A stretch of DNA of 64,000 nucleotides from Aquimarina sp040786285 (GTDB lineage Bacteria > Bacteroidota > Bacteroidia > Flavobacteriales > Flavobacteriaceae), in the NCBI RefSeq assembly GCF_040786285.1, contig NZ_JBFMKQ010000002.1:682001-746000 (forward strand). The letters are read 5' to 3'. This document shows, piece after piece, positions 33,575 through 40,675 of the stretch. Made by a program: the position numbers and the translations under genes. Under the pieces are notes generated by a model. That model made no database searches. It was not told the origin of the DNA and saw only the letters and a program-made list of their open reading frames with translations. The stretch's first letter is position 1. Each line of letters starts with the position of its first letter.

Positions 33575-34294
33575 TTATTGTCTTCTTACGTTACCTCCAG
33601 AGTTATCTACTTCAGATACTTTTTTTGGTTTTCCATAGTATAACACATCAGCACCGCTGGTTGCTTTTCCTGTGAATTGGTTTTTTGCATGAATTCGGAT
33701 CGAAGCTCCACTAGTAGCCTTGGCTTCAGAGACAAGACTTAAAAGGTCTTCTGCTCGTAAGTTCGCTCCACTGGTTGCATTTGCTTTATGAAAATTCACT
33801 TTTCCTGCTAGGTCGATCATGGCTCCACTAGTAGCCGAAGAAGTTACAGATTCTGCCTTTATGTTTAGCTTGATATCTGCTCCACTGGTTGCTCTAAGTT
33901 CGATGTCTTTTTGTTTTACAGCTTCTTCAGAAGTTATACTGGCCCCACTATTCACCCTTAATTGGTTTAATTTATCATACGATACAAATACATTTTTTTC
34001 ATCAGCGAAATATATGTTTTGATCTGAAGTTACATAAAGTGTATTTTCTTTTACATATACCTCGATATGTTCATGCAGGTTTTTATTGGCTTCTACGATT
34101 ACCTTTCTACTTTCGTCCTGTATCAGAATAACATCTAATCCTCTACTCGCCTTTATAGCATCGAAGTTTTCATTAATGGTTCTTTCTTTTCTTACAACTT
34201 CTCCTTGTCCCTTAATCCCATCGAAGACTACATTGCAGGAACAACAGGCTATCGATAAACAAAAGGTTACTAAAATTTTGACTAGTGTGCTCAT
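33575..34294 (-). CDS. GIN domain (DUF2807) lipoprotein
   Basis: A 239-residue lipoprotein with a cysteine-rich signal end (SIACCSCN). The GIN/DUF2807 domain follows: KERTINENFDAIKASRGLDVILIQDESRKVIVEANKNL. The C-terminal half is a striking run of ATSGA(S/D/N/M) turns, at least six times, spaced about 17-20 residues apart; each marks one coil of a right-handed beta-helix. The start lies 65 bp after pspC, and a 25-bp element also found before the PadR gene sits 19-43 bp upstream, suggesting an internal promoter or operator. Confidence 0.87.
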   Translation of the reverse strand: MSTLVKILVTFCLSIACCSCNVVFDGIKGQGEVVRKERTINENFDAIKASRGLDVILIQDESRKVIVEANKNLHEHIEVYVKENTLYVTSDQNIYFADEKNVFVSYDKLNQLRVNSGASITSEEAVKQKDIELRATSGADIKLNIKAESVTSSATSGAMIDLAGKVNFHKANATSGANLRAEDLLSLVSEAKATSGASIRIHAKNQFTGKATSGADVLYYGKPKKVSEVDNSGGNVRRQ

Positions 34295-34312
34295 GGTTTT
34301 ACATTTTAATTA

Positions 34313-34337
34313 TTTAACTGTTCGTTTTTTGATTGAT
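34313..34337. promoter_or_regulatory. Repeated element upstream of the GIN lipoprotein gene
   Basis: A 25-bp stretch differing at two positions from 36473-36497. Its core (ACTGTTC-GTTTTTTGATTG on the plus strand) ends exactly as far from its gene's ATG as the other copy does: 34317 is 23 bp from 34294, and 36477 is 23 bp from 36454. Probably a shared promoter/operator; PadR is the obvious candidate binder. Confidence 0.5.
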
Positions 34338-34359
34338 CTTGCTTATTGCAAGGATTGAT

Positions 34360-36117
34360 TTAATTATCGGTTTTAATTTCTATTCCGTCTTCGTCTATTT
34401 TTATATCTACTTCTTCACTTTTGAGTCGTACTCCGTCTTCATCAATTTTAAGGTTAGTATTTTGATCATCAGAGTTGATATTAATTTTCACTTCATCATC
34501 ATCCTGCCATTCATTGTATTCCCAATCATTTTCTTCTCCTTTTTCTGGGCAATTTTCACATTCAAATTTTCCATCGACTACCTTGATATATTTACCTTCT
34601 TTGTTATCAATTGTTATATAGTCATCGTATTTCCAGGAATTATTAAACCCAGATGTGTTTTTATCGGCAAATATTGTGATTCCCTCTGGTAGGGTAAGTA
34701 TTACATTAACTTCTTGGTCTCTATGTTTACTGGCATACTCTGTAATTGCATATCCATTTAGTAACAAGTGGTTGCCATCAAGTTCGTAAGCATAATCTAA
34801 CTCTTCGGCTCTTTGTGATGCTTCATCATATGATCTTCCTTCTGCTTTCTTTTCTATAGTAATACCTACCATAGAATCTCTTTTTGACGTTTTAAAATAA
34901 AGTTCTATATCCTGTATCACAATTATCCTGTTACCTTGCGAGTCTCTCTTGATTTTATAATCATTTCTGTGTTTAAGGTGTTTTACGTATCTATTATTTG
35001 ATTCCATTTTAATAGTTAAGGTATCATTACTGGTAACCGGTAATAATTTCTTTTCTGTAATTACTTCGGCATCGTATGCTTCTAGAGTTGCTTGTCTAAC
35101 CCCTATAACAGCTAGGCTTATAATTGAAATTATCCATACTCCTAATAAACCAAGTTTGGCGGGGGTTCCTATAGATTTTAAGTTACTTATCAAAATTCGT
35201 AACCCAAGGATGAATAAAAAGAAAAATGGAATTCCTACAGCAAAAAAGGTGATTAGAGAGAGTAACCATAATGGAACTTCTGGGTGATTACTTACTTCAA
35301 AGTATTCTACCCATGGTGTGTCCATAAATCCAAAGGTGCCTAGTGTAAATAATCCAATAAATAAACTAATTAAAGTAACTCCGGCCACTATGATTAGAAG
35401 TACACCGATAAACTTTACGAATATTTTTAATAAGACTAATAACACATCTCCTAAGGCTTCAAAGAAAGTAGTTGAGCTACTTTTTACTTTATCGCTATAT
35501 TTTTGATAGTCTACATTTTTTACGGTATCGGTGACATCATCAAGCCCTTCTTTGATTTTCTTTTCTATATTACTAATATTAACTGCTTCTCCTTTCATTG
35601 CCAAAAAATCGGCAGTGGTTTTAGCCTCAGGAACAAAAATCCAAAATGCTATGTAGATAAGTATGAAGGCTCCACTAGAGAATATTGTAAACAATATCCA
35701 TGCTAATCGAATCCATATTGGTTCTATGCCTAGATAATGACCTAATCCTGAGCTTACTCCTCCGACGTAAGAATTTGTAGTATCTCTAAACAGATTTCTT
35801 GATGTTCTCGATTTTTGAGATGCCGCTTTGGGTTCATCTTCAAAGATTTCTTCATCTAGCCTGTAATCTTCCGGTTGTCCCATTACTGCTATAACTTCGT
35901 CTACTTCTTTATCGCCGATAACCTGTCGTTCGTCTTTTATTTTTTCACTAAATAATTCTGCAATTCTAGCTTCGATGTCTGCAATAATCTCATCTCTACC
36001 TTGCGAATCGGTAAACGAACGTTTAATGGCATTTAGATAACGTTGCAGTTTTAGATAAGCGTCTTCATCGATATGAAAAAATATACCTGCTAAATTTATA
36101 TTAACTGTCTTGTTCAT
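34360..36117 (-). CDS. PspC domain membrane protein
   Basis: A 585-residue inner-membrane protein. An N-terminal cytoplasmic helical region (about 1-95; YLNAIKRSFTDSQGRDEIIADIEARIAELFSEKI, also seen in other Bacteroidota PspC proteins) precedes the PspC domain (about 105-170: RDTTNSYVGGVSSGLGHYLGIEPIWIRLAWILFTIFSSGAFILIYIAFWIFVP). Three further membrane segments (about 220-340) follow, then a large extracytoplasmic beta-rich domain ending in an acidic D/E-rich tail with KIDEDGV/IKIDEDGI repeats. PspC senses envelope stress in enterobacteria; here it is paired with PadR and GIN proteins. PadR ends 1 bp upstream of it, so they are tightly coupled. Confidence 0.9.
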   Translation of the reverse strand: MNKTVNINLAGIFFHIDEDAYLKLQRYLNAIKRSFTDSQGRDEIIADIEARIAELFSEKIKDERQVIGDKEVDEVIAVMGQPEDYRLDEEIFEDEPKAASQKSRTSRNLFRDTTNSYVGGVSSGLGHYLGIEPIWIRLAWILFTIFSSGAFILIYIAFWIFVPEAKTTADFLAMKGEAVNISNIEKKIKEGLDDVTDTVKNVDYQKYSDKVKSSSTTFFEALGDVLLVLLKIFVKFIGVLLIIVAGVTLISLFIGLFTLGTFGFMDTPWVEYFEVSNHPEVPLWLLSLITFFAVGIPFFFLFILGLRILISNLKSIGTPAKLGLLGVWIISIISLAVIGVRQATLEAYDAEVITEKKLLPVTSNDTLTIKMESNNRYVKHLKHRNDYKIKRDSQGNRIIVIQDIELYFKTSKRDSMVGITIEKKAEGRSYDEASQRAEELDYAYELDGNHLLLNGYAITEYASKHRDQEVNVILTLPEGITIFADKNTSGFNNSWKYDDYITIDNKEGKYIKVVDGKFECENCPEKGEENDWEYNEWQDDDEVKININSDDQNTNLKIDEDGVRLKSEEVDIKIDEDGIEIKTDN

Positions 36118-36118
36118 T

Positions 36119-36454
36119 TTACTTCTTTTTTTGTTTGGTTACCAGGTTTACAGCATGTCGTAATTCGTCCCAGGTGGTATTTAATTCTTTTAGAAATAGT
36201 TTTCCTGTTTCTGTGAGGCCATAATATTTACGAGGAGGCCCAGATGTAGATTCTTCCCATCGATAGCTTAGCAATCCGGCATTCTTTAGTCTCGTTAATA
36301 AAGGGTAAATTGTACCCTCTACCACTAACATTTTTGCATCTTTTAGGGTTTCCAAAATTTCGGCAACATAGGCATCATCGTCCTTAAGGATAGAAAGTAT
36401 GCAATATTCCAGAACACCTTTGCGCATTTGCGCTTTTGTGTTTTCGATCTTCAT
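36119..36454 (-). CDS. PadR family transcriptional regulator
   Basis: A 111-residue winged-helix repressor: MRKGVLEYCILSILKDDDAYVAEILETLKD (HTH), VVEGTIYPLLTRLKNAGLLSYRWEESTSGPPRKYYGLTETGKLFLKEL (recognition helix and wing; the GPPRKYY segment is the PadR hallmark). It probably controls its own operon, with PspC starting 1 bp after its stop. A 25-bp element 19-43 bp upstream of its start is repeated before the GIN lipoprotein gene and is a good operator candidate. Confidence 0.95.
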   Translation of the reverse strand: MKIENTKAQMRKGVLEYCILSILKDDDAYVAEILETLKDAKMLVVEGTIYPLLTRLKNAGLLSYRWEESTSGPPRKYYGLTETGKLFLKELNTTWDELRHAVNLVTKQKKK

Positions 36455-36472
36455 AAAACTAATTTTTAAAAG

Positions 36473-36497
36473 TTAAACTGTTCATTTTTTGATTGAT
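36473..36497. promoter_or_regulatory. Repeated element upstream of padR-type gene
   Basis: Partner of 34313-34337 (two differences in 25 bp) at the same distance from the start codon. On the minus strand it is followed by TAACTTTT, a near match to the -7 consensus. Confidence 0.5.
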
Positions 36498-36506
36498 GAT
36501 TGATGG

Positions 36507-36959
36507 TTATTTTATAAATCGTATACAAAGAGGATACTTATATGTTTCACCTTTGTTTGCTTTTAATGCCGCTGTTATCACAAAAATTATTTCCAGAAAA
36601 AAACCAATTAATGCAATAATGCCAATAAAGGATGCTCCAATTAGAGTTCTAAATCCTCCCGGATCTGAAAAGTTGATTGATATATCATTAAAATGAAATA
36701 GATCCGTAATGGTCGCATCTCCAAAAACATTAAAAATGAAGAATGGAAATGATAATATTCCTAATACTACAGTATATAATAAAATACTTAACTGAAAATT
36801 AATTGCCTCCTTACCATTAGTATCTATAAAGTCTGATTTATCTTTATTCGTTGTCCATAAAAGAATGGGAACGATATAATTTCCGAAAGGGATAAAGTAT
36901 TTAGAAAATACACCCAGATGCATGAAAGCGGCAATATTTTTATGATTATTGATTGACAT
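36507..36959 (-). CDS. DUF4870 membrane protein
   Basis: A 150-residue inner-membrane protein with three or four hydrophobic segments: NIAAFMHLGVFSKYFIPFGNYIVPILLWTTNK, then EAINFQLSILLYTVVLGILSFPFFIFNVF, then a C-terminal helix pair. This is the DUF4870/YlaC-like pattern with the conserved GKEAINFQLS motif (here TNGKEAINFQ). Function unknown; family members often precede PadR-PspC genes. The frame extends upstream, but the ATG at 36959 is preceded by a well-placed promoter. First gene of the envelope-stress-type operon. Confidence 0.88.
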   Translation of the reverse strand: MSINNHKNIAAFMHLGVFSKYFIPFGNYIVPILLWTTNKDKSDFIDTNGKEAINFQLSILLYTVVLGILSFPFFIFNVFGDATITDLFHFNDISINFSDPGGFRTLIGASFIGIIALIGFFLEIIFVITAALKANKGETYKYPLCIRFIK

Positions 36960-36987
36960 TTTTAAAAGTATATAATAGTTTCTTATG

Positions 36988-37020
36988 CAAATATATATCT
37001 TTAAAAAGGTATTATGCAAA
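36988..37020 (-). promoter_or_regulatory. Promoter of the DUF4870-PadR-PspC operon
   Basis: Minus strand TTTG (37017-37020), 21-bp spacer, TATATTTG (36988-36995). This is a complete match to the flavobacterial consensus TTG-N17-23-TAnnTTTG, 29 bp upstream of the ATG. Confidence 0.65.
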
Positions 37021-37113
37021 ACATAGTACCATAATTTAACATAAATTTAAGATTTAAGATGTTTTTTCTAGACCATTCTTTTACCTATATTGTCATAATT
37101 AAAAGCAAATACT

Positions 37114-37569
37114 ATGAATATCACTCCTGGAAAACTTAATTCATTCTTACTACTTAAATTACCTTCTGCTTGGATGTGCGGAGTACGGGTAAAAAAAATC
37201 GATAGAAATAATTGTACCGTTACAGTAAAACATAGATGGATCAATCAAAATCCGTTCAATTCTATGTTTTGGGCTGTACAAGGTATGGCCGCAGAATTAA
37301 CAACCGGTGCTTTAGTAACGGGGTATATAAGAAATAGTGGAAAAAAAATATCCATGTTGGTGGCCAATAATAATGCAACTTTTACTAAAAAGGCTACAGG
37401 TAGAATTACATTTGTATGTAATGATGGGCATTTGGTAGCAGATGCAATCCAAAAAACAATAGAAACCGGAGAGGGGCAAACCGTATGGATGAAATCTATA
37501 GGTACTAATAAAGAAGGGATAGAGGTGTCTACTTTTAATTTTGAATGGACAGTAAAGGTGAAAAGTTAA
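37114..37569 (+). CDS. DUF4442 hotdog-fold protein
   Basis: A 151-residue cytoplasmic protein of the DUF4442 group, related to hotdog thioesterases: LLLKLPSAWMCGVRVKKIDRNNCTVTVKHRWINQNPFNSMFWAVQGMAAELTTGALVTGYI, then ISMLVANNNATFTKKATGRITFVC. The QNPFNSMFWAVQGMAAE segment marks the group. A role in acyl-thioester hydrolysis is assumed for the fold but not shown. Monocistronic, divergent from the DUF4870 operon. Confidence 0.88.
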   Translation: MNITPGKLNSFLLLKLPSAWMCGVRVKKIDRNNCTVTVKHRWINQNPFNSMFWAVQGMAAELTTGALVTGYIRNSGKKISMLVANNNATFTKKATGRITFVCNDGHLVADAIQKTIETGEGQTVWMKSIGTNKEGIEVSTFNFEWTVKVKS

Positions 37570-37688
37570 TAATGTATAGTAAAATGAAGATTTAATTGTA
37601 ACACATTTCTAAAATTGTTTACTGATAAAGAAAAGATTCATTAATCTACCTGTAAGCGAACAGGTAACTAAAAACTATACATTTAATT

Positions 37689-38489
37689 ATGACTGCACAC
37701 GAAATAGATTATGAGATCATTGGTGAAGAAATGCAATATGTAGAGATAGAACTTGATCCACAGGAAGGCGTAATTGCTGAAGCTGGAAGTTTTATGATGA
37801 TGGAGGATGGTATCAAAATGGACACTATTTTTGGAGATGGCTCTGCTAAAAACCAAGGTGTCATGGGAAAAATATTTGGAGCAGGTAAACGTCTGTTAAC
37901 AGGAGAAAGCTTGTTTATGACTGCTTTTTATAATCAAGTTTCCGGGAAAAAAAAGGTAAGTTTTGCGTCTCCATACCCGGGTAAAATAATACCGATAGAT
38001 TTAACTAACTATGGCGGGAAGTTTATTTGCCAGAAAGATGCTTTTCTTTGTGCTGCAAAGGGGGTTTCTGTTGGAATTGAATTCTCAAGAAAATTAGGTC
38101 GAGGTTTATTTGGAGGAGAAGGATTCATTATGCAAAAACTTGAAGGTGACGGTATGGCTTTTGTACATGCAGGAGGAACTACTGCGAGAAAAGAATTGCA
38201 ACCTGGAGAGAAATTAAAAATTGATACCGGTTGTATTATTGGGTTTTCTAAAGATGTAAATTATGATATCGAGTTTGTTGGAGGGATAAAAAACACAATT
38301 TTTGGAGGCGAAGGTCTGTTTTTTGCGACTTTAACTGGGCCAGGGGTAGTGTATGTACAATCCCTTCCGTTTAGTAGATTGGCAAATCGAGTATTAGCAT
38401 TAGCTCCCAGAGGAGGAGGTAAAAGTAAAGGTGAAGGAAGTATCCTGGGAGGTATAGGAGATCTTTTAGATGGCGATAATAGTTTTTAG
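37689..38489 (+). CDS. AIM24/TIGR00266 family protein
   Basis: A 266-residue protein of the TIGR00266 family: YVEIELDPQEGVIAEAGSFMMMEDGIKMDTIFGDG at the start, LTGESLFMTAFYNQ, FVHAGGTTARKELQPGEKLKIDTGCIIGFSKDVNYDIEFVGGIKNTIFGGEGLFFATLTGPG and the glycine-rich C-terminus. The fold is a pseudo-trimeric beta-sandwich related to yeast AIM24. Bacterial function unknown, though the gene is conserved as a single copy. No signal peptide. Confidence 0.93.
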   Translation: MTAHEIDYEIIGEEMQYVEIELDPQEGVIAEAGSFMMMEDGIKMDTIFGDGSAKNQGVMGKIFGAGKRLLTGESLFMTAFYNQVSGKKKVSFASPYPGKIIPIDLTNYGGKFICQKDAFLCAAKGVSVGIEFSRKLGRGLFGGEGFIMQKLEGDGMAFVHAGGTTARKELQPGEKLKIDTGCIIGFSKDVNYDIEFVGGIKNTIFGGEGLFFATLTGPGVVYVQSLPFSRLANRVLALAPRGGGKSKGEGSILGGIGDLLDGDNSF

Positions 38490-38625
38490 TATTGTTAAAA
38501 ATGCGCTAAATGACCAGGTTTTTAGTTTTATTTGCATATATTAGCGTATACTAATTTTAAAAACGTAAGCCTATTCCTACAATTACTTGTTTAAACCTAA
38601 CATTTTTTTAAACCCCTATTAATTT

Positions 38626-38823
38626 ATGGCTAGAGCAATGTTTGATTACACAAAAACTGTACTAAGAAAAGTAAGTTTTGATGTTAATCTTTTTACAAAG
38701 GAAGTTCTTAAAGCACTAAACAGATTACTTCCACATGAGATTGAAGAATTAAAAATTTGGATTCAATCTCTGACCGTTAAACAACCAGAATTACAATCTT
38801 GTTTAATTTATTTAAAAACATAA
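38626..38823 (+). CDS. Conserved small flavobacterial protein
   Basis: 65 residues, highly basic N-terminal half (FDYTKTVLRKVSFDVNLFTKEVLKALNRLL) and acidic/hydrophobic C-terminal half (EIEELKIWIQSLTVKQPELQSCLIYL). From memory, near-identical short proteins occur throughout the Flavobacteriaceae, so I regard it as real despite its size. Two helices with an amphipathic pattern suggest a partner-binding protein; the function is unknown. Followed at once by a hairpin terminator shared with oxyR. Confidence 0.82.
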   Translation: MARAMFDYTKTVLRKVSFDVNLFTKEVLKALNRLLPHEIEELKIWIQSLTVKQPELQSCLIYLKT

Positions 38824-38828
38824 TAAAA

Positions 38829-38858
38829 AAAAAGCGACTTTTTAGTCGCTTTTTGTTT
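38829..38858. terminator. Bidirectional terminator shared by the small gene and oxyR
   Basis: AAAAAGCGACT-TTTT-AGTCGCTTTTT; it overlaps the stop codon region of oxyR on the minus strand. Confidence 0.85.
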
Positions 38859-39792
38859 TTTGAAGAGGACTAATAATTTGCACGTTTTGAAAAGCAATGG
38901 CTCCCTTTACTACACCAGCAATTGTAGAGTGCAGTGCATCTATAATTTGCATTTTTAACTCACTTTTATTAAAAATCAAACTCACTTCTCTTGCAGGGGA
39001 TGGTTCATTAAAGTAATGAAGATTACTTTTTTCATCATTTTTTATATCTAACGTATGTAAATAGGGTAGAAGTGTCATCCCTAAGCCTTCGTTTGCTAAC
39101 TTTACCAGTGTTTCAAAACTTCCACTTTCTAACTGAAAATGATCTTCATCATAACTTTTTTTGGTTTTGCATAAGTTAATAATACCATCTCTAAAGCAAT
39201 GCCCATCTTCTAGTAAAAGCATATCATCGATATCAAGATCTCCGGTGTCAATCTTTTTCTTTTGGTTTAGTCGGTGTGTAGAGGGTATATATCCTACAAA
39301 AGGCTCATAATATAGCACTCTTTCCTTAAGATTTTCATTTTCTAATGGAGTAGCAGCAATAGCAGCGTCTAGATGTCCATCCATGAGTCGTTCTACAATA
39401 GTCTCTGTATTTAACTCTTCGATTTTTAATTTTACTTTGGGATATTTTTTTATAAAATTGTTTAAGAACATTGGAAGTAAAGTAGGCATAACTGTTGGGA
39501 TAACACCTAGTTTAAATTCACCACCGATAAATCCTTTTTGTTGATCTACAATGTCTTGTATGCGCTCACTTTCATTAACAATATTTCTTGCTTGCTGCAC
39601 TAGTTTAGCTCCAACTTCGGTAAGTGCTATCGGTTTTTTACTACGATCAAAAATAAGGATATCCAGTTCTTCTTCAAGTTTCTGGATTTGCATACTTAAG
39701 GTGGGTTGAGTAACGAAAGTTTTTTCTGCTGCTTTGGTAAAGTTTTGATGTTCTGCTACCGCAAGAACGTATTTTAATTGTGTGATTGTCAT
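38842..39792 (-). CDS. oxyR: LysR-type peroxide sensor OxyR
   Basis: Peroxide-responsive activator/repressor, 316 residues. N-terminal LysR helix-turn-helix (MTITQLKYVLAVAEHQNFTKAAEKTFVTQPTLSMQIQKLEEELDILIFDRS). The regulatory domain holds DGHCFRDGIINLCKTKK, whose two cysteines fall at 199 and 208 when translation starts at the ATG at 39792, the same numbers as the redox pair of E. coli OxyR. This supports the start choice and a disulfide switch. Single gene, with no katA/ahpC neighbour in this window. Confidence 0.95.
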   Translation of the reverse strand: MTITQLKYVLAVAEHQNFTKAAEKTFVTQPTLSMQIQKLEEELDILIFDRSKKPIALTEVGAKLVQQARNIVNESERIQDIVDQQKGFIGGEFKLGVIPTVMPTLLPMFLNNFIKKYPKVKLKIEELNTETIVERLMDGHLDAAIAATPLENENLKERVLYYEPFVGYIPSTHRLNQKKKIDTGDLDIDDMLLLEDGHCFRDGIINLCKTKKSYDEDHFQLESGSFETLVKLANEGLGMTLLPYLHTLDIKNDEKSNLHYFNEPSPAREVSLIFNKSELKMQIIDALHSTIAGVVKGAIAFQNVQIISPLQKTKSD

Positions 39793-39887
39793 TTTTATCA
39801 AATTGGTCTACAAAAATAATAAAGCTATTGATAAAAACTATTAATATTTAATTAAAAATTTATTTTGTTTATTGTTTGATATTGAAG

Positions 39888-39927
39888 AAAAGGAAATTAT
39901 CCACTACAGATAATTTCCTTTTTTTGA
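39888..39927 (-). terminator. Terminator of the DUF2141 gene
   Basis: AAAAGGAAATTAT/ATAATTTCCTTTT, 13-bp stem with a 9-nt loop, about 20 bp beyond the stop at 39948. Confidence 0.8.
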
Positions 39928-39947
39928 TTAATGAATATAATCTGTTC

Positions 39948-40370
39948 CTACATTCTAATTTCCATCTCCATATCTTTAGATCCAACTTCAAACTTTGCAT
40001 CGCTCCACATTGGTGGGCCATAGCTCATGTTGTTATTAGATACTCCATAGCTTTCTTTTGGCATTCCGTTGTCTTCAAAATCCATTCGATTGTTACTGTT
40101 TTTATCATGAAAACAAGAGATTGCGAATATACCTTCGGGAACATTGGTAAATGTGATTTTTGCAATACCTTCTGTTATTTTGCTTTTTTGCCCCTGTATG
40201 GGAGCTGCTTTCATAAAAGTATCTTCGTTGTAGAGTCCAAAAACAACATCTCCTTCAGAACTTGTTACATTCGGAACTGTAACGGTAATAGTTATTCCTT
40301 TAGTTTCTTCTTGTGCCTGAGATATAAAGTTCGAAATAAGAAAGACAATAATTAATGCGAGAGTTTTCAT
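39948..40370 (-). CDS. DUF2141 exported protein
   Basis: 140 residues: signal peptide 1-19 (ending SQAQ), then one DUF2141 beta-sandwich (ITVTVPNVTSSEGDVVFGLYNEDTFMKAAPIQGQ..., FAISCFHDKNSNNRMDFEDNGMPKESYGVSNNN, GPPMWSDAKFEVGSKDMEMEIRM). The HDKNxNxxMD turn resembles a calcium-binding loop. Function unknown; a paralogue lies at 59571-59993 next to a TonB receptor. Monocistronic here with its own terminator. Confidence 0.9.
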   Translation of the reverse strand: MKTLALIIVFLISNFISQAQEETKGITITVTVPNVTSSEGDVVFGLYNEDTFMKAAPIQGQKSKITEGIAKITFTNVPEGIFAISCFHDKNSNNRMDFEDNGMPKESYGVSNNNMSYGPPMWSDAKFEVGSKDMEMEIRM

Positions 40371-40675
40371 GTATTTAAAGTTTTATAGTTATTTGATTTT
40401 TGATGATTCAAATGTCTATATATCTATAGCTATATGCCAAAAGAAAGTACCGAGTTGTTATTTTTAAGGGATAGAATGTAGTTTAGCTTTTAGATACTAT
40501 CTGCTAGGATGAGTATTGTCAAATATCAATTCAAAAAGGAGTCTTATCAATTCAAACCTATCAGCCATACATTGTATGTAAGAAGTACGATGGCGTTTGC
40601 ATACATTTATGTGATATCAACAACTACCCCTTTTTTAATAGTATAGATTCACATATAATTCTTAAAACCATATTT
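40371..40675. other. Gene-free intergenic region
   Basis: 305 bp between the divergent DUF2141 and M23 genes. No ORF, tRNA or strong hairpin seen; it should hold both promoters, but no clear consensus pair was found. A short inverted repeat around ATACATTGTATGTA (40567-40580) is the only structured item. Confidence 0.5.

Noticed and set aside
39876..40355. A 159-codon plus-strand frame opposite the DUF2141 gene
   Set aside because: Phe/Cys/His-rich translation typical of an antisense shadow; the minus-strand frame has a signal peptide and family motifs.
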